DNA of 64,000 nucleotides. Source: Meghimatium bilineatum. Taxonomy: Eukaryota; Mollusca; Gastropoda; Stylommatophora; Philomycidae. Made by a program: the position numbers and the translations under genes. Shown piece after piece: positions 11,193-22,745 of this stretch (its first letter is position 1; every line of letters starts with the position of its first letter). Under the pieces are notes generated by a model. The model was not told the DNA's origin. It searched no databases and saw nothing but the letters and a program-made list of their open reading frames with translations. The DNA is taken from the NCBI GenBank assembly GCA_034231615.1, contig CM067298.1, positions 26,678,528 through 26,742,527 on the forward strand, in the 5' to 3' direction.

Positions 11193-11585
11193 TAAAAGAA
11201 CCCCATCAAAGCCAGCACCGTGCAGTGGTGATGGGGCTTAGTTCAGCCATCAGGGGCTGGAAACTAAGACTGGTCGGGCAGTCCCATTCGAGCAGGACCA
11301 TAGTCCTGCCCAAGTAAGCAGAGTGCTGAAGACGGAGTCATCCAACCAAAAGGCGCACAGATAATCAGGATGCCACGCACAAAACACAATGGAAACATGT
11401 CTGTATTTATAAAAAGTTATGGTGCCTGCCCTGTGGCGGACGTTCAGGCAGGGACGGTGCCGGGCCCTATACATCGAAAGGGCCCAATCTCAGTTACTGA
11501 AAGTCCTTCTCAATTGCCTCGAGGAGCCAGGAGGCAAGGGAATAGAGATAATGGCCAAACAAACTTTAAACGACCAATAACAATA

Positions 11586-12632
11586 ATGCACCGGAATGCT
11601 GAGGGTGTCTACAGTAAAAGAGATGGATACCGCAAAAAATTGGAACTTGAAAATGTCCTCAGTGAAGAACAAGTTAATATATGCTGTATCCAAGAAACAC
11701 ACCTCAGCAGCGACATAGCCTTCAAAATCAGAGGCTACCAGTGCTACCGATCTGACCGAAAGGACAGGCGAAAGGGTGGAATTCTGACACTTGTTAAAAA
11801 CAATATCAGCGCATGTCAGCTGGAAGTATATATGGAAGGGGCAGAATAACACATGCTCCACCTAAAAACAGACAGTGCAGAATTCCATCTCCTGAACTAC
11901 TACTGCCTAAATGATAAACCATTGGCACTAGACACAATTCCAGATAAAGAGAGACTTATGGTGTGTGGTGAATTCAACAGCCACTCTCAGAGCTGGGGCT
12001 ATGATCATATCGACAAGAGAGGTGAGGAACTTGAGAGCTGGCAGGATGAAAATAATCTCATCCTTATTAACCAGCCAGCTGACTCACCACCCTTCTACTC
12101 GAGAGCATGGAACACTACCTCTACACCAGATCTGGCATTCCACTCACCAGGCCTGGAATCGAACATCACACGTGTCGTTGGAAAGCAGCTTGGGGGTAGT
12201 GACCACAGACCAGTATTTCTGGAAATCCACAATGAATTTACCAAGGACAGCAGCACGCTCACTAGGTGGAACTATAAGAGGGCAGACTGGAAAATGTACC
12301 AGCATTTAACCAGTGTTCTAGCTAAGGACATGAACTTGGACAAAGACATCAACAGAGCAGTGAGTGAATTTAATAGATGTATACTACATGCTGCTAGTAA
12401 AACCATACCCAGGGGGGCACGCAAAAACTACAAACCCTACTGGAATGATGAACTGGAAAAGTTGCAAAATGAGATGGAAACATCTAGACAGCAGGCTGAG
12501 AACAGACCTAGCCAAGAACATCCCAACAAATATCAGCAAACAAAGGCTAAATTTCAAAGAGCCAAGTTACAAGCCAGACGGAGTAGCTGGAAAGTAAAAA
12601 ACAGAGTCGCTGAACCCAGAAAGAGATACTAG
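11586..12632 (+). pseudogene. LINE copy A: APE-type endonuclease and linker
   Basis: One frame, split by a single in-frame TAA at 11847-11849. Endonuclease motifs seen in order: CCIQETHL (catalytic Glu), KGGILTLVK, MVCGEFNSHSQSWG (usual form GDFNAH; here GEFNSH), NTTSTPDLAF and GGSDHRPVFLEI (catalytic SDH). A basic linker rich in Gln, Lys and Arg follows, and the frame stops at 12632 before the RT. The product would nick target DNA for reverse transcription. Because the family has only this ORF, the endonuclease would normally be fused to the RT downstream; here a +1 shift separates them. Confidence 0.88.
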
Positions 12633-12639
12633 GAAATTA

Positions 12640-13792
12640 TTGAAACTTGTAAAACAACTAAATGATGAAGGTACAGGGAGAAATACCAGGATCACACTTT
12701 ATAAAGATAGAGACATTTTAACAGGTAAACATGCAGCTGATTACTTTGCAGATTCCTTTGCAGAAGACAATAACATCAAAGTCAGCCCAGACAAACAACA
12801 GGAGGTTCGAGAGAACCAGCAAAACATTGGACAAGGCGAACCTATACCTGAAGTCATGGAGGCACCAATCACAATGAGAGAACTAGAGCATGCAATATCC
12901 AAATTGAAAATGAAAAAGTCCCCTGGAACTGATGGAGTGTCCAATGAAATGATTAGAAACCTGGGAATTGCAGCAAGAGCAAAGCTACTGCAGATCTTTA
13001 ACACAAGCTGGTCCACGGGTAATGTACCAAAGGCGTAGAGAGAAGCAATAATGATACCACTCCTCAAATCAGGAAATGATGGCAACACAGTCTCCAACTA
13101 CAGGCCCATCAGCCTCACAAGCTGTCTATGCAAAACAATGGAACGCATTATCAATCTTAGGATGCAGTGGTACCTTGAAAGTGAAAACCTTCTGGTATCA
13201 CAGCAAGCAGGTTTCAGACAGTGCTACTCTACTGAAGATCAGGCAACCTACCTCTCCCAAGAGATTGAGGATGCCTTCCAAGATAAGAAACTGGTATTAG
13301 CAGCATGGATAGACCTCAGAAAAGCATTTGATAAGGTCTGGAAAGAAGGGCTCCTAAAAGAAATTGCGAAATTGCAGGGTTAGCTCAAGAATGTACAAAT
13401 GGGTAAAAGCATACCTGCATAATAGAAGAGCCAGGGTATAATTAGATGGTCGCAAGAGCAAGAAAGTTCTACTGCGTCATGGAGTCCCCCAGGGAGGAGT
13501 CCTGTCACCCACACTTTTCTTGGTTTACATCAATGACCTAGTTGCTGAACTACCACATGGGATCAAAGTGGCAATGTATGCTGACGACCTGGTGATCTGG
13601 TGCACGGAAGAACATGCAACAGTAGCCACTAAACAAATACAAAATGATATCGATGCCATAACCTTATGGGCTAATAGATGGTGCGTCAACATTAACACAG
13701 ATAAGTGCAGCACTACACTTTTTACCCTCTCACCAAAACAAAAAGCCGGTCATATCAAAATAGATGGAGAGCTCTTGAAAGAAGAAAAATAA
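12640..13792 (+). pseudogene. LINE copy A: reverse transcriptase
   Basis: RT blocks in order: KMKKSPGTDGVSNEMI, AIMIPLLKSG, NYRPISLTSCLCKTMERII, QAGFRQCYSTEDQ, WIDLRKAFDKVW, HGVPQGGVLSPTLFLVYIND and MYADDLVIW (catalytic Asp pair). Stops at 13038, 13383 and 13792 and a frameshift near 13370 divide it. Copies B and C keep longer open stretches of the same domain, so these are lesions of this copy. Target-primed reverse transcription is the known role of the family. Confidence 0.9.
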
Positions 13793-14459
13793 CCCACATA
13801 CCTCGGAGTTACTTTTGATGATAAACTGACATGAAAGCAGCACATAAACAAAGCAACAACAAAATCCAGGAGGAAGTTAGCTATCCTGAGAAAACTAAGT
13901 GGAACCACATGGGGAGCCAGTGGGAATATACTCAGTAAAGTTTACCAGCAAGGCATAAGACCACACCTGGAATAATGTTCAGCTGCGTGGTGTCCTACAT
14001 CAAACACCACATTACAATATCTAGATAAAGCGCAAAACCAGGCACTTAGAATAATGTTGGGAGCAATGAAATCAACACCCATAGCAGAGATGCATAAAAT
14101 GGGAAGAATGCAAACACTTGGCGAACGCAGAGACACAAAAGTACTAATTCAGGCAGAAATGTTTCAGTGTATGCCAAGTCATCCAATGAAGGAAAGATTC
14201 CAAAATCTAGCAATGGGACGACTGAAAAGAAGCAGTTTTATCCATCACGCTAAACGACTCCGCAGACAACTTACAGACCTACCTGAAGTTGACAGCCCCT
14301 TAAGGTCTGTACCAGAACAAACCCCGTGGAGTGAAACGCATGGAATGCCAATATACATTCAGACCCATGTGAAAGGAATACTAAGCGAGGACGAACAGAA
14401 CAGTGTGCAGCGAAGGACAGTCACCCTCAGTTTCCTGGATGAGTAATATCCACAAGATA

Positions 14460-15220
14460 TATGTGTCAGTGTATATAAAGATGGGTCAGCACAGAATGCC
14501 GTGAGGAATGGAGGTGCAGGGGTATATATAGAATATCCACACAAGCATAGAGATACAATCAGAACACCGACAGGAAAATTCTGCAATAATTATAATGCAG
14601 AAATCCAGGCAATTAGTGTGGCAGCTAAAAAACTGCTGAACTCCAACTCTGACCTACAACCTGTGGTATTCCTGACAGATGCAAGGTCAGTGCTTCAAGT
14701 TCTTCAGTCTGGAAAATAAACAGACTTGAAAAAAACTACTTAGCGAATTGTCTTACCAGTATAGGGTAACCATGCAGTGGATACCCTCTCACTGTGGAAT
14801 ACCAGGAAAAAGCAGACTAACTGGCTAAGGAAGGTGCTGCCGAAGACCAACCAGATATACCAATCACATACCATCAGAAAAAACAGATGATCAAGTCAAT
14901 AAGAAAGCCACAAACACCAACACAAGATGACTATCATATTATGAACAGATCAGAACAAGTTATAATTCTACGCCTCAGAACAGGACACAACCGACTCCGC
15001 AGTCACATGTATACAAAGTTCAAGATTGGCAACACGGCCATGTGTACATGAGGACAGGCAGCACAGAGTGCCAAACATATACTTCAAGAGTGTTCTGAAC
15101 ATGAAACGCTGAGGAAGACATATTGGCCAGAGGTAACAACACTGGAATCAAAGCTCTATGGGACACTGTATGAACTACAAAAGACAGTGAATTTTATTAA
15201 GGAGACAGAATTACAGATAT
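14460..15220 (+). pseudogene. LINE copy A: RNase H and C-terminal segment
   Basis: YKDGSAQNAVRNGGAGVYIE carries the first RNase H Asp (DGSA), NAEIQAISVAAK the Glu, and VVFLTDARSVLQ the second Asp. IPSHCGIPG and KADWLAKEGA-like residues follow with a stop or shift among them. Downstream, LRLRTGHNRLRSHMYTKF and a Cys/His-like segment (MCT.GQAAQSAKHILQEC) close the ORF, as in many RNase H LINEs. The presence of RNase H puts the element in the I group. Confidence 0.85.
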
Positions 15221-15269
15221 AGACATGTTTCAAGTGAACGAAAGAAGAAGAAGAAGAAGGTAAAAGAAC

Positions 15270-16080
15270 ATTTTTTGACTTTGATCTGGTCATTTTAGAC
15301 AACAGGTGTATGTACAATGTGATTAAGATTGATCAGACAGGTGTATGTACAATGTGATGAAGATTGATCAGACAGGCATTTGGTGAACACAAGCTGACAG
15401 AAATACTAGTACTCTAGGATTGTAGCCTCACAGAAGAAGCTGAGCAAAGTTGCAGCCCTCCGCTACCGCTGGAAGGAAAAACTAGATAGTGACGCAATAA
15501 TCCAGGAACAGACCGTTAACCGTACGATCAGTGTGATCATTTGAACGAGACAAGAAGGAACAAAATAGTTGGTGTGCGTTAATAGAATGTCCCGAATCAA
15601 AATTTAATCAGTGATAATATGTAGGCAGCAAGGGTCATATATCGATAGCCTATGTTTGACCATATTGCTAACAAACAAGTCGATTCTATCATTCATGATA
15701 AAATGGCGAACGGTTTTCGGGCTATGTCACGTTTGGTCGCTTGATATGCGGTAATATCAAGTTCCGTGTCCGAATGTTGGTAACTCCTTCAATTTACCTT
15801 CTACTTGGTCTTCCACTGTATCTTGCAGTTTCTATTTTCATGGTAAACGCTCTTGTCGTTGGTCAATAAGCGTTCATTCTCGTTAGATGGTTGAACCACT
15901 TCAGTTTCTGTTTTTCAATATATGTGAACTATTGTTGTTCCAACAGTTCTTGTTATTTCCTTACTTCTGACATGATGTCTTCGTTCACTTCACTTTATAC
16001 AAATAATATCTTTCTTTTTCTATGAAATCTACTTTATACAAACAGTCTGTTTTATTTTCTTTGAATTTAACTCACTTTAT
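15270..16080. other. Spacer with a probable RTE-like LINE scrap
   Basis: 15290-15375 holds two copies of a 39-bp unit (caggtgtatgtacaatgtga). On the minus strand near 15920-15770 the translation QKLKWFNHLTRMNAY followed by ARYSGRPSRR resembles the end of RTE-like ORFs. Nothing else recognised. Confidence 0.45.
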
Positions 16081-16760
16081 AACATTCTCCTGTCTCTAGT
16101 CAATTAAATTAACACTGTAATCAAATCATCTGTCTATTGTCTATGAAATCAACTATTTAAACAAATCATCTGTCTATTGTCTATGAAATCAACTATTTAA
16201 ACAAATCATCTGTCTATTGTCTATGAAATCAACTATTTAAACAAATAATCTGTCTATTGTCTATAAAATCAACTATTTAAACAAATAATCTGTTCTCTTG
16301 TCTATGAAATCAACTATTTAAACAAATCATCTCTCTATTGTCTATGAAATCAACTATTTAAACAAATCATCTGTCTATTGTCTATGAAATCAACTATTTA
16401 AACAAATCATCTGTCTATTGTCTATGAAATCAACTATTTAAACAAAATCTGTTCTCTTGTCTATGGAATTAATACTTTAAACACATCATCTTTCTCTTGT
16501 CTATGGAATCAACTCTTTAAACACATCATTTGTCTCTTATCTATGGAATCAACTCTTTAATCAAATAATCTGCCTCTTGTCTATGGAATTAACACTTTAG
16601 ACAAATCATCTTTCTCTTGTCTATGGAATCAACTCTTTAAACACATCATTTGTCTCTTATCTATGGAATCATCTCTTTAATCAAATAATCTGCCTCTTGT
16701 CTATGGAATTAACACTTTAGACAAATCATCTATCTCTTGTCTATGAAATAAATTAACTTT
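16080..16760. repeat. 40-bp minisatellite, about 17 units
   Basis: Unit caaatcatctgtctattgtc followed by tatgaaatcaactatttaaa, exactly 40 bp in the central block (16130-16440), more diverged to the right (ctctt, tatgg variants). Confidence 0.92.
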
Positions 16761-17446
16761 GTACAAAAAACTAATTCCTGTCCATGAAATTAACCCCATT
16801 TTTACAAATAAATTGTTCCATGCATAAGGGATTAACTCACATTATACAAACGACGTATTCTTATCGACGTATGCTCACTTTGTATTGATACTTTTTCCTT
16901 AACTATGCACTTGTCTCACACATTAGACTAGTCAGCTGTTCATTTATCCTCATAATCTGAAACCACACATTGCTCAGTTCCTGGATGAAACCCATTCCTT
17001 CTTTTACTAACACAGTGAATTTTCATATTTTTTCATGTTATCGAATAGTCACGAATGAATGCATTCATTAAATTTATAGATATCAGGCTTACGTTATTCA
17101 TTTAATTTCTTTCTAAAGTATTCACACTATCTCTCACTATATTTGAACTAATTTAAACACCAGTCTTCTCCCATTCCTTACTCCTGTCATCTTTCCATTG
17201 CTCATTAATGAAACATCTTTCTCAACAACTCACTAACTCAGTCTTTCTGTCATCTTTAAATATTTTACTTATCTGTCATAGTTATTTATCTACTAAATAT
17301 CTGTATTATTCAAACCCACAAACTAACGCTTCAGCGAGCTCATTAATTAACTTACTTTTTCACAAACCTGGTTCTCTCGTTTCTCATTCATTGTACTCTT
17401 CAACTCATTTACTCCAGTGTCATTTTGATCCATTCACCGATGTCCC
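16761..17446. other. Spacer, nothing recognised
   Basis: T- and C-rich sequence without recognisable coding or repeat structure. Confidence 0.45.
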
Positions 17447-17960
17447 CATCTACTGAACATAGCGAACCACACAACGATGAACCAACCCACTGAACATAGC
17501 GAACCACACAACGATGAACCAACCCACTAAACATAGCGAACCACACAACGATGAACCAACCCACTGAACATAGCGAACCACACAACGATGAACCAACCCA
17601 CTGAACATAAAGATTCACACACCAATGTGCTTAGTTACAGAACATAAAAACCCACACATCGATGTTCCCACCTACTGAACATAAAACCCCACACATCGAT
17701 GTTCCCACCTACTGAACATAAAACTCACACAACGATGTGTCAACGTCCTGAAAATAAAGACCAACACACCAATGTACCAACCCACTGAACATAAAGATTC
17801 ACACACCGATGTACCAGCCCACTGAACATAAAGATTCACACACCGATGTACCAGCCCACTGAACATAAAGATCCACACACTAATTTCCCCACCTACTGAA
17901 CATAAAGACCAACACACTGATGTCACCACCCACTAAAATATAGACACACACAGATGTGCC
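17447..17960. repeat. 37-bp minisatellite, about 14 units
   Basis: Unit cccactgaacatagcgaacc followed by acacaacgatgaaccaa, regular at 17447-17600 and degenerate afterwards (hallmark ccactgaacataaaga). Minus-strand ORFs across it are repeat artefacts. Confidence 0.9.
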
Positions 17961-18139
17961 CACACACAGAACATAAATTTCCACACAGAAACGTACCCAC
18001 ACATCCAACCAATATGCGAATGTTGAACTCAAAATAAGTTCAATTTATGATTGAAAACTAGCAAAGTACCTGACAGTTTTCACATTGTCATTCTTCCACA
18101 TGTACAAGTCTGTCTATACAAACATAAATAAACCGTACT

Positions 18140-18345
18140 ATTTATTTGCACTAAATGTAAACATAACTGTGATGTGCCCTAGGGACGACAAGGAAATTCA
18201 CAATGACTTGCAGTTTCTTAAACGACAACATTTCATTGTACAATTTAAAAATGTTTTATTTAGATTCTTCCACAAATATTTTGATTGCCTGACAATGATA
18301 GGTTAGGAAATGGAACGCTGCTGACAGTTCCTATATAAAGTTGGG
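18140..18345 (+). promoter_or_regulatory. Promoter region of gene 2 with TATA box
   Basis: tatataaa lies at 18332-18339, 100 nt before the ATG. Upstream, 18249-18305 resembles 39455-39510 before gene 3: both have aatgttt(t)a(a/t)tttaga, then tattttgattg. Weaker similarity extends to tgccctaggga (18176-18186), matched by tgccccgaggga before gene 3. Shared TATA spacing and flanks suggest the paralogues are co-regulated; that is inference. Confidence 0.65.
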
Positions 18346-18431
18346 AGATCTGATTCTTTATCATTCGATCTTCATTCTGAGGATCAGATCATATTTGTTG
18401 ATTCTTGTGTGAACATAACCAACCAGAGACA

Positions 18432-18465
18432 ATGAAGGTGGCTTTACTTGTTGCATTTGGCCTCT
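18432..18465 (+). CDS. Gly/His secreted protein, gene 2, exon 1 (signal peptide start)
   Basis: ATG opens MKVALLVAFGLC, with the last codon split after its first base by GTAAGT at 18466 (phase 1). The A-rich context caatgaag and the TATA box 100 nt upstream support this start. Exon 1 is 34 nt of coding sequence, exactly the length of exon 1 in genes 3 and 4. Joined to 21151 it gives an uninterrupted hydrophobic signal peptide and a 146-residue protein. The exon is too short to be found by an ORF scan; I recognised it by the shared MKV/MKP start, length and donor site. Confidence 0.85.
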
Positions 18466-18507
18466 GTAAGTACCTGACAACTATGTGATATTGAAATCAA
18501 AGAATAC

Positions 18508-18912
18508 GTTATTTCACAAAGTGTAGTGTAACATTTCATAAAGAGTTGTGTAACATTTCACGAAGTGTAGTGTAACATTTTACAAAGTGTAGTGTAACAT
18601 TTCACAAAGCGTTGTGTAACATTTCACAATGTGCAGTGTAACATTTCACAAAGTGTTGTGTAACATTTCCCGACGTGTAGTGTAACATTTCACAAAGTGT
18701 AGTGTAACAATTCACAACCTGTAGTGTAACATTTCACAAAGTGTAGTGTAACAATTCACAACGTGTAGTGTAACATTTCACAAAGTGTAGTGTAACAATT
18801 CACAACGTGTAGTGTAACATTTCACAAAGGGTAGTGTAACAATTCACAAAGTGTAGTGTAACATTTCACAAAGTGTAGTGTAACAATTCACAAAATGTAG
18901 TGTAACACTTAA
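18508..18912. repeat. 22-bp minisatellite in intron 1 of gene 2, about 18 units
   Basis: Unit acatttcacaaagtgtagtg plus ta, with acaattcacaacgtgtag variants alternating in the right half to give a 44-bp higher-order period. Confidence 0.92.
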
Positions 18913-18974
18913 GTTATTCATTTACTGATCATATCTCAGAACACTGGTCTTATATATAAACTACACATTTGTAA

Positions 18975-19190
18975 ACGAAAGGATGGGGGTGCATACAACA
19001 TGAGACTAGAAACACAAAGAGGAAGAGGAAGACCAAGAAGAATGTGGATTGACGACGTTACCAACGTTTTCAGACGTCGCATTGTTACTATGCATCAAGT
19101 AACCAAAGGAGCCATGACCCGCTCGTCATTCAATTCTGCGACGCCTGGCAACGAATACAGAGAACAGACAATATATAAATAGATGAAAAG
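18975..19190 (+). mobile_element. LINE 3'-end scrap
   Basis: ORF 19000-19182 starts MRLETQRGRGRPRRMWIDDV and ends near a TRSSFNSATPG block. The R-G-R-P-R-x-x-W-x-D-D pattern is the usual C-terminus of RTE-like ORFs. It sits in the gene 2 intron. Confidence 0.6.
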
Positions 19191-19225
19191 GGGGAGGAAG
19201 GGTTTGAAACTTCAAGCCTATTTTT

Positions 19226-19358
19226 TCAGCATGGTATCTGGGTCACTTGTACCAACAAGGGACGGCTTCGCCCAAAACCTACTTAAATGGACCTTAAAAC
19301 GTGCATAGAATCTAAACAGTGTTACTATTCTTTGCTCACTTTTCGGGCTGCAATAATA
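19226..19358 (-). mobile_element. GAA-tailed SINE, 5'-part fragment
   Basis: In reverse complement: gcccgaaaagtgagcaaag, aatagtaacactgttt and gtgacccagataccatgctg, matching the 5' half of the SINE at 46866-47150 but without its tail. Confidence 0.6.
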
Positions 19359-19359
19359 C

Positions 19360-21150
19360 ACATACGAAGTATTTTATTTATTTAATTATACAAAATTTCT
19401 AAAACTGTGAATTTCACAATCAAGTTTTCCTAAAACTGTGAATCTCACGACCAGGTATTTCTAAAACTGTGAATCTTACGACCAAGTTTCACGTTTGTCT
19501 TCTGAAATTAGAACATCTCTTGCATAATGTATGGTTATAGATGAAAAGTTGAGATGGTACTGATGAGTTGCTTCATTGTACTCGGTTCACCTCATATACA
19601 TTCCACTCATATCAACAACCGGCATACCTCTGCCAAGATTCCCATTCATAGCACGTAACTCGATAGCACCAAACCATAATTCCCTAGTGATATCTGAAAA
19701 AATTCACGTTGTAAACAAGACGTAGCAAACAGATCTAAACCCATAACCTCTTGAGCACACATAGAACGTCTTAACCACTACTCCAGCGTTCTATAATAAA
19801 TGCCTTTATCTTGTGTGTATGTATTAGCAAATGTCAGTATTTATTGCTTCAAACACAGTTTACTGAAAGAATGGTGTCTATGTTGAATGTTGGGATTACA
19901 TTGTTATATCTCAAAGGTGAATTTACACATCCAAAATGTACACTTCACGGCTATTACTATGACAACAAAGTATTTATTTCTGTAGCCAATGATAACTCTG
20001 CGGTCTTGAATGGAAAACATGGAGTAACGAAAATAATGAATTGTGTTCATTGGTATGTCTCGAACTTGGAGAGATTGTGTAGATATGAGCATTCTCTTCA
20101 AATGCTACGACACAAGTTGTCAGAATTCTCAATTTTTGACAAGCACTTTTCGTTGTTGTTTCTTTAACAAGGAAAATTGCAATTTCTTTCTATGAATAGG
20201 TCTTATTGTAATACATTTTATGTATTTCATAAATAATAAATCAAAACTATTTTGTGTGGTTTTCCCTTCATCATTCTTGTGCAATAAGTGATATTGTTAT
20301 ATTCTTTACTTAAATCTAACACGAAAACGTTCTCCTTATTATATTATATAGTGTTATGTTCTGTGTTCTTTGTCTTTAGTAGTAAGTAAAATACTGCACA
20401 CTATCTAATTCTTACTATTTGTACATATAATGAAGAAGTGTATCTACAACTTAGTATAATTTAGTACAAATAATAGTTTGAAAGACATCTGAACAGATAA
20501 CATATATGTAGTTGTGTCTGTATCATAATTTGTTAAAGCGGCGGTTGTATACTTTTCCCTGTCGCGAACCTTTTAAAAAAAATATTTTCTCTGTTATTTT
20601 CCAAAAAATTATTTCAATTCATTTCTTTATCTGTGTATGATAGTTTCACAATATTTCTCCGACTTTACCGTTGGTCCCTTGAGAAGAGCAATCGAGCCAA
20701 GTGGGATCTGTTGGCACTATTTTAAGAACCGCTAGCTTAAATAATTGATCGAATGTTATAAATCATTTTAAAATAGTACATTGTAATATTTCAAAGGTTC
20801 ACATTAAATAAATCTACGGATTATTAGTGCATAGCTCCTAAATGTTGCTTAGGAATGCATCTGTATGCAATATATAATAATATATGAAGTAGGTAATATT
20901 TGTCTACTTATGTTATACAGTAAAATATTCGAATATTACGAGTATATTTCTATAACAATTCGTTTATACATAATATTTCATTGAAATCGATCCAATAGTG
21001 TGTGTTAGGATATATGTTCCTATGGGAGTAAGAATTAGCATCATATGATACTGAAAATCTCTCTCTCTAGATATCTCTCACTCTCTCACTAGATATATAA
21101 ACTGTGATGAATACAATTACTGAAATAATTCATGAATATTTATTCTTCAG
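19360..21150 (+). other. Rest of intron 1 of gene 2, nothing recognised
   Basis: AT-rich; an open frame at 19811-20167 (118 codons) has no motif and no splice context that I trust. Ends at tattcttcag, the acceptor of exon 2, preceded by a TC-rich run near 21060-21090. Confidence 0.5.
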
Positions 21151-21557
21151 GTGTTCTTCTTTCTGCTGTCATGAGCCATGGTCATGGTGGCGGGGGACAC
21201 GGTGGCGGTGGACACGGTGGCGGTGGACACGGTGGCGGAGGACACGGTGGAGGACATGGTGGCGGGGGACACGGTGGAGGACATGGTGGAGGAGGACACG
21301 GTGGAGGACACGGTGGCGGGGGACACGGAGGAGGACATGGTGGCGGGGGACACGGTGGAGGACATGGTGGCGGGGGACACGGTGGAGGACACGGTGGTGG
21401 AGGCCACGGTGGCGGACATGGTGGCGGGGGACACGGTGGTGGTGGACACGGCGGTGGTCATGGTGGAGGACATGGTGGTGGACATGGTGGTGGAGGACAT
21501 GGTGGTGGTCATGGCGGTGGCCATGGTGGAGGACATGGCGGTGGACATCACGGTTAA
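21151..21557 (+). CDS. Gly/His secreted protein, gene 2, exon 2
   Basis: Acceptor tattcttcag ends at 21150. Joined to exon 1 the junction codon is TGT (Cys), then VLLSAVMS completes the signal peptide. A cut after Ser fits the -3/-1 rule (Val, Ser). The mature chain of about 126 residues is only Gly and His: it starts HGHGGGG, proceeds mainly as GGGGH and GGGH in alternation, and ends GGGHHG before TAA. CAC mostly precedes a 3-Gly block and CAT a 4-Gly block, so the DNA repeats every 27 bp. No Cys, Tyr or Lys remains for cross-linking, which leaves metal binding by His as the obvious chemistry (inferred). Open frames on the other strand here are shadows. Confidence 0.88.
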
Positions 21558-21897
21558 GGCTTATAAAGAAACTAACTGTAAGCACACATACATATTACAA
21601 GTATGGAATATTACAGTTCTAGTTATAGCAAGTAGAATTCTAGGTAAACAATTTTTGAGCCGATCCTGCCATTGTATGTCATATTATTGGTAACTTTGTA
21701 TGTAACATCGTATGTTATATTATTGGTAACTTTGTATGTAACATCGTATGTTATATTATTGATGACTGCATTCTTGATATCATTCTTTTATGTAAGTTAT
21801 TCTGAGTATTCATATGTCATATAGCAACAGTGATAAGGAGTCTGCACTACAAATGTAACCATATCTCGTTGTCCTGCTCGTGATTTGTTGTTAGGAC

Positions 21898-21907
21898 AAT
21901 AAATAAA
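21898..21907 (+). terminator. Polyadenylation signals of gene 2
   Basis: Two overlapping AATAAA hexamers (21898 and 21902) lie about 345 nt after the stop. Between them and the stop is a ~35-bp repeat (gtatgtaacatcgtatgtta), two to three units, at 21675-21760. Confidence 0.6.
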
Positions 21908-21929
21908 GTGACGACAATATTCAAACATG

Positions 21930-22625
21930 GAATTACAGTTATGCACTTATTTGTGAATATCATGATTGATAGATTGATAGACTGACTGACTGATTGATTG
22001 AATGATTGATGCATATGTTTGTTAATCCTTACATATAGTATAATAATAATGTGTTTATTTTATATTCTCTCTATGTACATTCATGTTTGTTATTGACAAC
22101 TTTAAATTACCAGATATTGAGATATAATAATAATGACAAATGAAGCACTTCACATGTGGAAAATTCCGGTACTTCAAGCAATATTCCCCGTTAAGTTCTG
22201 CACCTTAGAAATGTTTCTGTATTATCTTTGGTAAAATGAATTTCATAGAATCGGTAAATGACGTATTATGGGAAATCATGAGATGACCTAATTGTTCAAA
22301 TAACATACATAACACGTTATGAATGAATTATCTAGCTCAAAACTAAACATAATCCTAACCTCAAACCAATGCCATATATCCAAACCTACTCTACTAACTA
22401 TACCGACAATTAGAAACTTAAGCCAGAAGCTAATGATGACATTTGTGATTTAACAAGCCTCTCACCGAAGATAACATCTAGTTATCAATAATAAAATTAG
22501 CAAACCAACTGGAAGTCATTAAATTTTAGCAAATCATCTTTCTGTTGTGCTGTATGACCTGAAATAGAAGACTGTACATAGTAAAGTCATCTAATTGGGG
22601 GACAGCAAATTGGGATTGTTATCTT
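21930..22625. other. Spacer, nothing recognised
   Basis: AT-rich; a short gattgattga-like run near 21965-22010. No gene seen. Confidence 0.5.
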
Positions 22626-22745
22626 TCGTTCGTTCTCACTCCCTCGGAATTTCTCTTGTAGCTTCACAGTTATCCTACTAGATTTCTAGCAGGCTGTAGT
22701 GTATATAACGAAGTAAGATGTGTTCATGCTAATGACACAATAGAT
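22626..22745 (-). mobile_element. GAA-tailed SINE, diverged 3' part
   Basis: Blocks cgttctcactccctcgga, tctcttgtagc, ctagatttctagcaggctgt and gctaatgacac match the minus-strand order of the copy at 5341-5525. Confidence 0.55.

Larger units (their letters stand above)
11202..15260 (+). mobile_element. Single-ORF LINE with endonuclease, RT and RNase H (copy A, near full length)
   Basis: About 4.06 kb, bounded by a 9-bp duplication taaaagaac (11193-11201 and 15261-15269) and ending in (GAA)n. Domain order is APE-type endonuclease, reverse transcriptase (YADD), RNase H and a terminal Cys-bearing segment. No separate ORF1 precedes the endonuclease: it begins about 380 nt after the 5' end. That plan, with RNase H, fits I-group elements of the Ingi type. 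The 5' leader is predicted to be structured: cttagtt pairs with aactaag, and gcaggac with gtcctgc. Several stops and frameshifts interrupt the frame, so the copy is inactive but fairly young, being very similar to copies B and C. Confidence 0.92.

Noticed and set aside
11205-11290. HDV-type ribozyme at the LINE 5' end
   Set aside because: Some stems can be drawn, but the P4 helix and the catalytic cytosine context are missing; kept only as conserved hairpins.
16080-17960. Possible CRISPR-like arrays
   Set aside because: Units are adjacent with no unique spacers, and the genome is animal.
19811-20167. 118-codon ORF in the gene 2 intron
   Set aside because: No recognisable motif, AT-rich codons and no supporting signals; expected by chance in AT-rich DNA of this length or of unknown origin.
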